A DNA stretch of 64,000 bases from Triticum aestivum (taxonomy: Eukaryota; Streptophyta; Magnoliopsida; Poales; Poaceae). The DNA is taken from the NCBI RefSeq assembly GCF_018294505.1, contig NC_057804.1, forward strand, positions 255,669,251 to 255,733,250, given 5' to 3'. Below are positions 12,969 to 22,875 of this stretch, one piece after another. The notes under the pieces are model-generated. The model ran no database searches and had not been told where the DNA came from. It saw only the letters and a program-made list of their open reading frames with translations. The stretch's first letter is position 1; every line of letters starts with the position of its first letter. Both the position numbers and the translations under genes were made by a program.

Positions 12969-13055
12969 CGTGTTCATGGGGAAGCAACGGAATGCGTCGT
13001 GTTCATGGGGAGGCAATGGAATGCGTCATGTTCATCGGGAGGCAACGGAAGGTGT
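12969..13055. repeat. 29-bp minisatellite, block A (3 units)
   Basis: The TGTTCATGGGGAGGCAACGG motif recurs with exact 29-bp spacing (anchors at 12969, 12998 and 13027). The homologous array in copy B has four units. Confidence 0.8.
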
Positions 13056-13136
13056 GGGAGCCAACCGGCTTGGACGGAACAGGCGATGGAAACGAGGCGT
13101 GGCGTACCGCACAATGGAGGAAACGGACCTCCTACG

Positions 13137-13500
13137 TTCAGAACGGGGTCCTGTTGATCGGGAGGGGTGTGGCGTACCACAAAACGGAGGAAACAGACCT
13201 CCTACGGTCGAAACGGGGGTCCTGTTGATCGGGAGGGGTGTGGTGTACCACAAAACGGAGGAAACGGACCTCCTACGGAAGAAACGGGGGTCCTGTTGAT
13301 CGGGGGGGTGGCGTACCGCAAAACGGAGGAAACAGACCTCCTACGGTCGAAATGGCGGTCCTGTTGATCGGGAGGGGTGTGGCGTACCGCAAAATGGACG
13401 AAACGGACTTGTGTTGGAGCGCTACGGTCGAAACGGGGGTCCTGTTCATCGAGAGGGGTGTGGCGTACCGCAAAACGGGACTCCATGGCATACTGTTCAT
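13137..13500. repeat. ~71-bp minisatellite, block A (5 units)
   Basis: The GTCCTGTTGATCGGGAGGGG motif begins at 13148, 13219, 13290, 13358 and 13439, giving periods of 71, 71, 68 and 81 bp. Copy B has only three units. The frames that run through it on both strands follow from the repeat structure and are not counted as genes. Confidence 0.85.
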
Positions 13501-13800
13501 CTCCACCGTCGACCTCCTCCAGCCTCCACGGGCTCCTGCTCATCCATCCTCCACCGCGCGCTACTCCACCAGCTACTGTTCAACCACCCCTCCACCATCT
13601 ACTATTCATCCAGCCCTCCACCTTCTACTATTCATGCAGCCCTCCACACCACGGGGTCCTGTTCAACCACCCCTCCACGGCCACCCCTCCACCGTCTACC
13701 ATTCATCTAGCCCTCCACAACACGGGGTCCTGTTCATCCAGAGGCAATGCCACCGCTCACTGTTCGTCCACCCCCCCCCCCCCCGGCAACGCTCACTGTT
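13500..13800. repeat. Pyrimidine-rich CCTCCA/CTGTTCA low-complexity stretch, block A
   Basis: Irregular repetition of CTCCACC, CTACTGTTCA and ACCCCTCC, ending in a poly-C run near 13770-13785. There is a counterpart at 20890-21130 with its own poly-C run near 21090. Confidence 0.65.
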
Positions 13801-14149
13801 CATCCAATCGATCGGCTTTAGTTAGCAGCAGTAGCGAAGGAATCCCTCCATCGGGTTCAGTTAACAGCCATCGATCGATCTCTCGGGTTTAGTAACATGT
13901 AGCCTCCAGTGCAATTGCTCGGGTTCAGTTAGAGCCCAACGCCTCACTCGGGTTCAGTTAGAGCCAACACCTCGCACACACGCGCGTATGTGTACGAGAG
14001 AAACGTGCATCGCTCGACCCCCGAGCTCCCACTGTAACCGGCAACTCCCCGAAATTTTCCTCCCCCTCACTTCTACCACAGTTTTTTCCGTCATGGACGG
14101 GCCAAAGAATGTCATGCAGCTGCGTCTCCGGCCCGCCCAGGACGAAAAG

Positions 14150-14291
14150 CCCATTTTCTATCATGATTTTTTGTCATAGAAGTAGGAGCCCACCACATCT
14201 ATGATGATACCGGGTTTTGTCACAATTATCGTCATAGAAGTGTCATATGTATGACCGAAAAATGTCACGAATGTGTCTTTTTTTTGTAGTG
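14150..14291 (-). repeat. CACTA terminal region of block A
   Basis: Read on the minus strand it starts CACTACAAAAAAAAGACAC and continues with several TATGACACTTCTATGAC-like motifs. These are subterminal transposase-binding-type repeats of CACTA elements. Confidence 0.75.
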
Positions 14292-14878
14292 ATAACTGTA
14301 TCAGATTGTCCAGTGCAGAACATGACAGATGCTAAGCGGAAGAGACATGTTTAAACCGAAAATACATGGCGTGGTATATGTTTACTAGCTGCTTGATATT
14401 TGTGCAGACAGAGATGTCTGCCCATTGCTATTTGGCAAACAAACAAAGTGTCCACAATTTTGGTTGAACTGCACAAGAGAATAGTATAGTCACTGCATGC
14501 AGTGCCATTTGAAAATAGACACAGAAAGATTGGATAGTCACTTCATGGACTGCAGAAAAGTAGTACTGTACTATTTATTGGCCAACACTAGGTGCTTCAT
14601 TGCTTTGGTCTGATTATACAATGGGCATCATTTTGCCTAAGTTAAAGTTTGTATTCCGAAAATAGTCTCGCGGTGTGATCGAGAGAACACCAAATCATAT
14701 TGCAGTGGATGTTCCTCCATCATGTGTGGCTCATTCTCATGGTTCCAGCTGTTGGTGAAACCACTTACGTTTGCAAGAGGAATTATAGACGTCACAAACA
14801 AATTTGTCTTTCAGTTTGTACTGAATGTTGGCCAAGAGAAGCATGTGTGTTAGTAGGAAGAACAGATGTTTTTTTCTA
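14292..14878. other. Unassigned sequence between the two CACTA blocks
   Basis: No reading frame, terminal repeat or recognisable family. Composition is close to 40% GC, unlike the GC-rich blocks on either side. It could be low-copy host sequence or a decayed element. Confidence 0.4.
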
Positions 14879-15172
14879 GATCTTTGCTTTTGGAGCTACA
14901 TATTTGTATATGATATGTGAATCATTGAGATGCATTAACATGTTGATCTTATGTATGGGAATTGTACTAGTTAGTTTTAGTTGCGACGCAAGATCCGAAG
15001 TGACTGATCTTTGCTTTTCTAGCTACATATTTGTATATGATCTGTGAATCATTGAGATGCATTAACAGTTACTTATTTCTATTTGCTCAGTGTTTACAAG
15101 TTACTGATCGATCACTAGCTAGACTACTAATGCGCTCCTAGCAGTTTGATTTGCGACGCAAGATCCGAAGTG
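14879..15172. repeat. Local direct duplication
   Basis: ATCTTTGCTTTT followed by AGCTACATATTTGTATATG and a conserved tract ending in GCATTAACA occurs at about 14879-14940 and again at about 15005-15068. The motif GCGACGCAAGATCCGAAGTG also occurs twice (near 14980 and 15152). The second unit carries about 40 bp extra in the middle. Confidence 0.8.
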
Positions 15173-15198
15173 GTAGTTTTTTGAATAAAAATGCCTAC

Positions 15199-15590
15199 TA
15201 CTCGATCCTACACGGATAAATAGCGCATCACGCACATACTACTACCTCCGTCCTAGTTTATAGGTCCTCTTTGTAGTTTGTGCTAAATTTTGACTGAAGA
15301 TTTAACTAACAAAATGTTAATGCCTGTCAAGAAAAATTATCTCATTAGATTTGTATTTGAACATAGTTTTAAAAAATATAATTTTTGGTGACATGCATGA
15401 ACATTTTGTTAGTTTAAACAATGGTCAAAATTTTGCATGGAATACAATGAGGACCAATAAACCCGGACGGAGGTAGTACCGCCTTTCCGGTTTGCAGGGC
15501 TCAATTCAAGAAACGACCTACTCGATCCTACACGAATAAATAGCCAATCATGCACGTACTAGTACCTCCTTTCCGGTTTGCAGGGATTAA
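15199..15590. repeat. Tandem duplication, first unit split by a Stowaway MITE
   Basis: The first unit is 15199-15241 plus 15477-15515, from ACTCGATCCTACACGGATAAATAG to CTTTCCGGTTTGCAGGG. The second unit, about 15520-15590, has the same order without the MITE. The uninterrupted copy acts as a natural empty site. Confidence 0.85.
15242..15476. mobile_element. Stowaway (Tc1/Mariner) MITE, 235 bp
   Basis: Terminal inverted repeats CTACCTCCGTCC and GGACGGAGGTAG, flanked by TA on both sides (15240-15241 and 15477-15478). No coding capacity. Mobilised in trans by Mariner-type transposase. Confidence 0.9.
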
Positions 15591-15612
15591 TTGAAACCTC
15601 TCACCAACCAAG

Positions 15613-15645
15613 GTACTCCCTCCGTCTAGCTTTATTAGTCCCGTG
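15613..15645. mobile_element. Possible fragment of another Stowaway MITE end
   Basis: TACTCCCTCCGTCTAGC followed by TTTATTAGTCCCG matches the usual Stowaway start, but no matching inverted end was found downstream. It is probably a truncated copy. Confidence 0.5.
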
Positions 15646-15659
15646 AGCAAAGCAGCAAG

Positions 15660-16149
15660 ACCAAGGCATGGCAATAATTAACGGCATGCAGAAGTTTAAG
15701 CCTAATTTCTAGCGATGTAAGTGGTTGCATGCGTGCCCTCGGCTGCGACTTGTTGCATGCTGCTCTACGTACTAGCTGCGAGCGATTCTGAGTGCCTGCA
15801 TGCAGCCGGCCGTAATTAAGGCATCTAACTGATGCGAAAAAAGATGCGCTTTAATTGTTGCAGGCTTTTAAATCCGTGGAATCATTATTGACAAGGAGGG
15901 AGATGATTCGAGTGCACTCGTTTGACCGCCATGCCAGCGTGCGACCCAGACGGGATGAGATGACACAGTCTAATTTCAGTTTCTCTAGTTTTCCACGGCA
16001 AGCTGGTGCGCTAAGCCATTATGCATTGAATTCCGATGACCGTCGCGCTACCTTCCGCCTATAAGTACTGTTTCCCGGCCTTCTCTGGTGGCACCGTGAC
16101 CCAACTCGCCATATCCTCATAAGCCCCCACCGGCCTGACATCTCTCGCC
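15660..16149 (+). promoter_or_regulatory. Putative promoter and 5' UTR of the 175-codon frame
   Basis: TATAAG at 16060-16065 lies 85 bp before the ATG at 16150, a normal plant spacing. Upstream are several GCATGC/TGCATG (RY-like) cores around 15683, 15725, 15755 and 15797. The corresponding part of copy A is not in the window. Function is inferred only from position and motifs. Confidence 0.4.
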
Positions 16150-16677
16150 ATGTCCGCCATGCCCCCGCCCATCCGCGGTAGGCAACGCCGGAGGCGGTCA
16201 CCGCCGGAACTAGTGTTCGGTTTTTCACCGGAATGCCGACGGAGGGAGGAGGCATTCTATCTGTCTTTAGATGGAAATGCGGAGATCGAGGAGTTGTTGG
16301 AGCGCAACTGCCTGGCGGAGGAGCAGGAGTTGTTGGAGCGCGACCGCCTGGCGGAGGAGCAGCATTTTGCCAATTTGCGCCGCCAGCGGGACATGGAGCA
16401 GCAGCACACCGACGCTCTGAGTCGCGAGCAGAGTGCACGCAACTGGGCCTACTACGTGGAGGCCAGCGCCCGGCAAATAGCCCTGGAGGCTGTCGGGCAT
16501 GCACGCGTTCGCGACGCTGATTTTTACTACCAGCTCGTCAAGTGGGTTTCCCGCTTGGAAGCCGAAGCTTCGATAGACCACGCCGGCATGGAAAGGGCCA
16601 ACGCGCGCGAGCAACATGCCCTATCGCACCTCTTGCAAGTCCGAGGCGAGGCGCAGGACGCCGGTGCTGGTGTTTAG
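16150..16677 (+). CDS. Hypothetical 175-aa coiled-coil protein, uninterrupted
   Basis: I do not recognise the family and assign no function. The frame starts MSAMPPP; a second Met four codons in (16159) is an equally plausible start. It ends in GAGV and a TAG. The N-terminus is short, basic and Pro-rich (Arg at about residues 8-16). A 'SLDGNAEIEELL' segment follows, then a highly charged predicted coiled coil (about 45-95) built on a duplicated EELLER-xx-LAEEQ unit and an RRQRDMEQQ stretch. The C-terminal half contains HARVRDADFYYQLVKWVSRLEAE, shown here only as its overall aromatic and basic character. There is no signal peptide or membrane segment. A TATA-like box lies 85 bp upstream. The frame is conserved in length with copy A, where only nonsense changes break it. 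It could be a gene captured by the CACTA or an element-encoded accessory protein. Confidence 0.5.
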   Translation: MSAMPPPIRGRQRRRRSPPELVFGFSPECRRREEAFYLSLDGNAEIEELLERNCLAEEQELLERDRLAEEQHFANLRRQRDMEQQHTDALSREQSARNWAYYVEASARQIALEAVGHARVRDADFYYQLVKWVSRLEAEASIDHAGMERANAREQHALSHLLQVRGEAQDAGAGV

Positions 16678-18090
16678 CGTGTACCACAGATGGCGGCCGG
16701 CATTGTCTGGTTAGCTAAGAGTAAGTTAGTACTTGTACGCTACTAGAGTATTAGTGGGAGTAGATAGTTAACTTGGGTACGATGGTTGTCAACATGGAAG
16801 TTCAGTACTCTATATGTGGATCAGACTTGTTACTTTGCTCTGAATGTTGAACTTTCCGTTTGAACGTATGGAATGGGCTGTTATTTTTTTAAATGGGTTG
16901 TATTTGTCCTCCACGGGTTTAGATGCTGACTTGTGGGCCTACCAAGTTGACACATACACAATCAGGACATAATTGTACGTGGAGAGGAAGACAGCAGGGA
17001 CCCACCAAGGTCATGGCATTACGCAAGCAAGTGCCTCCTTATTTCTAGCCAATAAAAAAATGGCTCCTCCTAGTGGATTTCTGACATCTGGGTCCCATGC
17101 CATTGTCAACGTAGTCAATAAACGAGAGAATTGCACAACGAGCGGCTGACACCAGGGATGCAGCAGCTAACCCAGTTATTTTTGTTTTGGGTTACTTTGA
17201 TAAATGCCACTCCAAATCTGGTGTTTCTGAGAAATGCCACTTCAATTTCCAAACTTTGAAAAATGCCATTTCATGCCATTTCTAGTGGCATTTTTCGAAG
17301 TCTGGTGTGGCGTTTTTAAAGTTTGCAAACTACATTGGCGTTTTTCAAAGTTTGCAAAAATTGCAGTGGCATTTTTCTAAGTTTGGAAATTGCAGTGGCA
17401 TTTTTATGAATCGCCATAATTGGAGTGGAATTTATCTAATTTGTTTTTGAGATGGAAGCAGGGTGTCAACTGGGCTATGCGGGACACTCTGGCCTGTCTA
17501 GACAGCCTTTTCTTTTATGTTTACGACAGACCAGCCCAGTAGTTTTTTTTTCTTTCTGACAATGGCTAGCCCAGTTTTTTTGTGATTTGTCAAGTAAGTC
17601 GATTTATCAGGCATGTTGGGCTGCAAATCTTTCAAGACGAGGAGAGCTTCATTCAGCTGGCCGAGAAAATGGCCTATCAGTAATGAGAAATGGGTTGTAC
17701 ACTTTTAAAACACATCAAATCGGCAATTAGTTTCAAATATCTTTTTTTTTATTTCGAGATTTTAAATTGCATTGATTTTTATGCGATAATTTATTGGATT
17801 TTATATTGATATACATTTATTTTTAAAATCAGTCTGAATGTGACTCGAAATTTCGGGATTAAAAACTATTTAGACCGCACCAACATATGCAAAATTTTGT
17901 ATAATTTTTTAACCGTGGCCACAATATGGGTAGTAATGCTAACAAAAAGAATATGGGCTCCAAAAAAACCCGTAAGAATTAGCAAATGGGCTGTAATTAT
18001 TTGAAATAATGGCAGATGGCCTGTATGCTGTTTTGCACAGATTTGACGCTTTCCTAAAAAAAGGTTGACGCACAAGGAGTGACTATTGGA
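16678..18090. repeat. AT-rich spacer of block B
   Basis: Collinear with 9179-10549. It contains the AGTGGCATTTTTC array at about 17210-17430. No coding sequence seen. Confidence 0.65.
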
Positions 18091-20125
18091 TGACCCTCCA
18101 ATGGCCGTCGTGCTTCTTCAATCTCTGCTCTTCCTGCTCCAGCCGCCCAAACAAGCGCCGGCGGGACTGCCTGCTCCCTCCTCCCCACGGCCGGTTGTGC
18201 TGCCACACAGGTCTCACCGCCCCATCGTACTCCCATCGCTGGCCTAGCCATCTCTCTACTCACCCACACCTGATGTTATTCTCCGGCGACAGTAGACGAA
18301 CCAGTAAACCCTCGTACAGTCGTACTCCCCTCCGCGTGGGAAACAACTACCGAGTCTTCCCTGCCTCCGTGTCATTCCCTTCCTAGGCCTCGCCGTCATC
18401 CACCGCCCTGGTGCTCTCGACGTGGCGTGGTCAATGTGGTCAACGACCGACGTGCATCTGAAGTGGACTATACATGGAGAGGCCGACAGCTAGGTCCATT
18501 GCCGCACGCAAGGAAATGCCTCCTTATTACGCACAAAATAATGATTCCTCCACCTGACATCAGGAACCCACCGAAAGGGCCTCTATTTCACGAAAAAAAC
18601 GTTACCGCTGCTGACAGCTTGGACCCACCAGCTATATCTTTGCACGCAAGGAAGTGCCTCCTTATTACGCACAAAAAAATGAATACTCCCCCAGCTAGCT
18701 GGGACCCAGTATAGTGGGCCTACTAAGTTGACGAGGATGAAGGGCTTTGTCAACTTAGTCAATATGCACAATTCTAGCTCGACTGACCGTATGATGTCCA
18801 TCCAACGGCCGTAGTGCTTCTTCAACCTCTGGTCTTCTTGCTCCAGCAGCCCAAAGCAGCGCTGGTCATGCCTCCTGCTCCTGCCTCCCGTGGCCGACTG
18901 TGCTGCCGCGGAGGCCTCACCACCCCCATACTACTCCCACCGCTGGCCAGGCCATCCCTCCACTCCACTCACCCACACTCCCTGTTATTCTGCCACTGCC
19001 GCGTCTTCCCCGGCTCCGCGTCATCCCCTTCCTAGGCCTCGCCGTCGTTCACTGCCGTGGTGCTCTCGGCGCGGCATGGTCAATGTGGTCAACGACCAAA
19101 TTCCATCGGAAGAATACTGTACGTGGAGAGGCTGACAGCTGGGTCCACGGCAGCTGCAAGGAAGTGCCTCCTTATTATGCGAAAAATAATTATTCCTCCA
19201 CCTGACAGCAGGGACCCACCGGACGGGCCACCAGTATTTTGCGAAAAAAAATGTTTGCCCCTTACTGCTGGGACCCAATGGACGGGCCACCGTATTTCGT
19301 GAAAAAAACGTTCCCCCCCGCTATCAGCTCGGACCCACCGGAAGTGCCTCCTTATTACGCAGAAAAAAATGAATAGCCCCCTACTAGCTAGGACCCAGCT
19401 TGGGTGAAGGCTGACTTGTGGGCCTACTAAGTTGACGGGGACGGAGGGCTTTGTCAACTAGTCAATATAAATGATTCTAGCTTCAGTGACCGTACGATGT
19501 CCATCCAACGGCCGTAGTGCTTCTTCAACCTCTGGTCTTCTTGCTCCAGCCGCCCAAAGCAGCGTCGGTCGTGCCGCATGCTCCTGCCTCCTGGGGCCGG
19601 TTGTGCTGCCGCAGAGGCCTCACCGCCCCCTACTATTCCCACCGCTGGCCAGGCCCTGTGGCGACGGCAGCCTCACACCGCAGCCGAAACAGTGAACCCT
19701 CGTACTCCTCTCCGCGCGGGCTTCCACTGCCGCGTCTTCCCCGGCTCCCTGTCGTCCCCTTCCTAGGCCTCGCCGTCGTCCACCACCCTGGTGCTCTCAG
19801 CACGGCATGGTCAACGTGGTCAAGGAACGACTTCCATCGGACGTGGACTGTACGTGGAGAGGCTAACAGTTGGGTCCACGGCCGTAGCAAGGAAGTGCCT
19901 ATTTATTACGCAGAAAATAATGATTCCTCCACCTGAAAGCAGGGATCCACTGGACGGCCCACCATATTTCCTGAAAAAAAAACGTTTCCCCCCTGACTGC
20001 TGGGACCCACCAACTACACCTTCGCACACAAGGATGTGAGTCCGGGCAAAAAAAATGATTCGCCCCCCTGACTGCCGGGACCCACCAGCTACATCTTCGC
20101 ACACAAGGAATTGCCTGACACTCGG
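18091..20125. repeat. Three tandem ~0.7-kb repeats, block B
   Basis: Units start at 18091, 18796 and 19499 (periods of 705 and 703 bp) and correspond to the three units of block A. Since both blocks have three units, the array was formed before the blocks were duplicated. Confidence 0.8.
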
Positions 20126-20412
20126 GACCCACCTGGTCGAAGCGTACATAGCGTTGTCATTATGGTTGCGAGCGTGTACGTACATATATACTGGTCGATG
20201 TAGAGGCGTGCACGTGTCGTAGTAGAGGCGCGTACGTGTCGTAGTAGAGGCACGCACGTAGTATGTACATGTACATACAACGGCCAGTGTGCAAGAAAGA
20301 AAATATGGCCACGTATGTGTACATATGGGCGGGGTCTCAAACGCCTACTCACGCATACGTACGGCCATGGCTCGTGTACATGGATGGGTCGGAATGGAGA
20401 AACAGCATCGTC

Positions 20413-20531
20413 GTCATGTTCATGGGGAGGCAAAGGAATGCGTCATGTTCATGGGGAGGCAACGGAATGCATCGTGTTCATCGGGAGGAAACGGAATGCG
20501 TCGTGTTCATCAGGAGGCAACGGAACGCGTG
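20413..20531. repeat. 29-bp minisatellite, block B (4 units)
   Basis: Anchors at 20415, 20444, 20473 and 20502 with exact 29-bp spacing. It is homologous to the three-unit array at 12969-13055. Confidence 0.8.
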
Positions 20532-20659
20532 GGAGCCAACCGGCTGGGTCGGAACGAAATGCGTCGTCGTGTTCATCGGGAGGGCTTGGACGGAACAGGC
20601 GATGGAAACGAGGCCTGGCATACTGTAGAACGGAGGAAACGACCTTGTGTTTGACCGGT

Positions 20660-20885
20660 CATGTTCGAAACGGGATCCTGTTCATCGGGAGGGGTCTGGC
20701 GTACCGCAAAACGGAGGAAACGGACGTCCTATGGTCAAAATGGGGGTCCTGTTGATTGGGAGGGGTGTGGCATACCGCAAACGGACGAAACGGACTTGTG
20801 TTGGAGCGCTATAGTCGAAACGGGGGTCCTGTTCATCGGGAGGGGTGTGGAGTACCGCAAAACGGGAGTCCACGGGATAATGTTC
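20660..20885. repeat. ~71-bp minisatellite, block B (3 units)
   Basis: Anchors of the TCCTGTTGATCGGGAGGGG motif at 20675, 20746 and 20826. Two units fewer than in block A. Confidence 0.8.
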
Positions 20886-21416
20886 ATCTCCACCATCGAC
20901 CTCCTCCAGCCTCCATGGGCTCCTGTTCATCCAGCCTCCACCGCACGCTACTCCACCGGCTACTGTTCAACCACCCCTCCACGGGCACCCCTCCACTGTC
21001 TACTGTTCATCCAGCCCACGGGGTCGTCCTGTTCATCGAGAGGCAACGCCACGGGGCGCTACATCCACCCCCACCGCTCACTGTTCATCCCCCCCCCCCC
21101 CCCCCCGCAACGCTCACTGTTCATCCCAGAGGCAGCATCGATCGACTTTAGTTAGCAACAGTAGCGAAGGACTCGCTCGATCGGGTTTACTTAACATCCA
21201 TCGATCAATCGCTCGGGTTCAGTAATGCGTAGCCTGCAGTGCAATCGCTCAGGTTCAGTTAGAGCCCAACGCCTCACTTGGGTTCAGTTAGAGCCAATGC
21301 CTCGCACACACACGCGCGTACGTGTACGAGAGAAACATGCATCGCTCGGCCCCCGACCGCCCACCGTAACCGGGAACTCCCCAAAATTTTCACGGATGTG
21401 TCTTTTCTTTGTAGTG

Positions 21417-22242
21417 CCAATTCTGTTGGTTCTGAGGCCATTTTTGCCAGAGGAGAGAAGAAGTCCATGTTCAAGACCTTGAGCAACATGTTCAAGATGT
21501 GCCAGTCTATCCAGCACCGTCAGATTAAGGAGATCAAAAGGAAAAGCTTGTGAGGCGTGAGCAAAAGGCAGCAAGGGTTGTAGCTTGTGAGGAGATCACC
21601 CCAGGGTTAGAGGACAGAGAGAGTGAGGCCACAGATTGGTTCTTTCTGATGGCAAGATAGCGTTTTGATGATGATGATGATGATGATGATGCTTCGAGCG
21701 CTCCTCCTCTTGTCTAGTGGGTCTGTGTTTCGCCGTTTGTCCCTTTTTGTTGTCTTAATGACAAAGGGGGAGAAGTGGTGGGTGTTGCTGTTGGGTGTTG
21801 GTGTTTTGAGTGTGTGTTGAGATCTCAAGCCTCGTGTTTCTCGTTGCTCATTGTTTTAGCTGGCTTGAGATACTTTTATTTGCTTTCCGCTTCTGTGGTT
21901 GTGAGCTACTCGTTTATGCTTGTGAGACTCTAGCTTTATTATTGATCCTATTGCTATGATCATATCATGCTTGTTATGTCTCGCGTTATTTGCTCACCAC
22001 ACCAACTCATGAGATCTAGGCACCGTTATAGGTTTATTATGTTGATCTCATGTCTTCACAATAATGATCTTGGGGGGCCTCCTATGTGTGTACTTGATGC
22101 ATTCTCAAGCATTAATTTTATCCGGGCACACATATAGGGGGATCTACCATGATCATTCTCTGTCTCATGGCTATTCAATTATTTATATCCTCTATGCCAT
22201 GCTCTAACCACATTGTCATCAATGCACCAAAAAGGGGGAGAT
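21417..22242 (+). mobile_element. 3' internal region and polypurine tract of an LTR retrotransposon
   Basis: The region ends in AAAAAGGGGGAGAT (22229-22242), a strong polypurine tract immediately before an LTR beginning TGAAAGTGC. A short open stretch to 21553 (Lys-rich, ending IKEIKRKSL) may be the last codons of an element protein. The rest is non-coding, with a second G-rich tract (ACAAAGGGGGAGAAG near 21762). The 5' part of the element is absent, apparently cut by the CACTA end at 21416. The family was not identified. Confidence 0.7.
21667..21691 (+). repeat. (GAT)n microsatellite
   Basis: Eight GAT/ATG units in a row inside the 3' internal region of the retrotransposon. Confidence 0.9.
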
Positions 22243-22594
22243 TGAAAGTGCAAGTGGCACTTATACTATATTTTGGTCTGATGACAATCTGGTTAGTGGA
22301 AGTAATATCGGTTGCTAAAGTTTATCTCAGGATATTGGTTCCAACTACTTCGTGGTGGAGATGTGCAACCCCCCAATTCAAAAAGGTCAAAGGCGTGGTC
22401 TTCCGGTGAGTCGAAGGTTTTAGTTTTTGGTTTGCTTCGAGTCATAGGAAAGACTACACTATTAAGAGGGGTTGGTGTGGATGAAAGTTGTGTGGGAATG
22501 TCTCTGTCGAGCCTGATACACTAGCCTACCCATTCCTACCACCTAAAGAATTTGTGTGTGTGCTAGTGGTACTCAGCAAGCTCATAACAGAAAG

Positions 22595-22845
22595 TTACTA
22601 GGTACCCCATGCGCACGGGCTCTTTTGAACCCCGGGCACACGGGGTACTACGTAACTCTCTGGGTACCCCGTGCGCACGGGGTCTGTTGACCCCCGTGCG
22701 CATGGGCTACTATGTGAACTATCTAAGTACCCCGTGTGCACGGGGTCTTTTGACCCCCGTGCGCACGCGGTGGTGTGAAAGTCTCTCGGTACCCCGTGCG
22801 CACAGGGCTGACTTAGCCCGTGCGCACGGGGTCCGACGGGCAGAA
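22595..22845. repeat. Array of about eight CpG-rich palindromes in the LTR
   Basis: The core CCCGTGCGCACGGG, with flanking GTAC or GACC, occurs about eight times in 250 bp with small variations (GTGTGCAC, ATGCGCAC, GGGCACAC). The units are separated by 10-20 bp spacers that partly repeat (TTTTGACC, TACGTAACTC). The array ends about 25 bp before the TATA box. Confidence 0.9.
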
Positions 22846-22867
22846 ATGGCCACCCGGGAAAGAACAC

Positions 22868-22875
22868 TATAAAAG
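22868..22875 (+). promoter_or_regulatory. TATA box of the outer LTR
   Basis: TATAAAAG just downstream of the palindrome array, followed by a C-rich tract. A plausible core promoter of this LTR. Confidence 0.65.

Larger units (their letters stand above)
8584..14291. mobile_element. CACTA-associated block, copy A (left end removed by Angela)
   Basis: Collinear with 16081-21416. The right end is GTAGTG (14286-14291), the reverse complement of CACTAC. It is preceded by a subterminal region full of short TATGAC/GTCATA motifs (14150-14280), typical of CACTA termini in Triticeae. The 3 bp after the end are ATA. No TNP2-type transposase is seen, so this is a non-autonomous or eroded element. Contents in order: a coiled-coil reading frame, AT-rich spacer with short repeats, three ~0.7-kb tandem repeats, a 29-bp and a 71-bp minisatellite, a pyrimidine-rich CCTCCA-repeat stretch, and the terminus. 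The left terminus lies beyond the Angela insertion, outside the window. Confidence 0.75.
16081..21416. mobile_element. CACTA-associated block, copy B
   Basis: Collinear with copy A. The right end is GTAGTG (21411-21416) followed by CCA. The left boundary is uncertain: homology with A is visible from about 16081, but A is cut there by Angela, and no CACTAC terminus was found between 14292 and 16081. Compared with A, about 200 bp just inside the right terminus are deleted, which removes most of the TATGAC subterminal motifs. Minisatellite copy numbers also differ. No transposase gene is present. Confidence 0.7.

Noticed and set aside
13238..13825. 195-codon plus-strand frame across minisatellites
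   Set aside because: Open because the 71-bp and CCTCCA repeats lack stops in several frames. Repeat number and frame differ in copy B.
20661..21155. 164-codon frame in block B
   Set aside because: The same kind of repeat artefact as in block A.
22595..22845. CRISPR-like array
   Set aside because: The repeats are variable palindromes with partly repeated short spacers inside a plant LTR. No unique spacers, leader or cas genes. Eukaryotic context.
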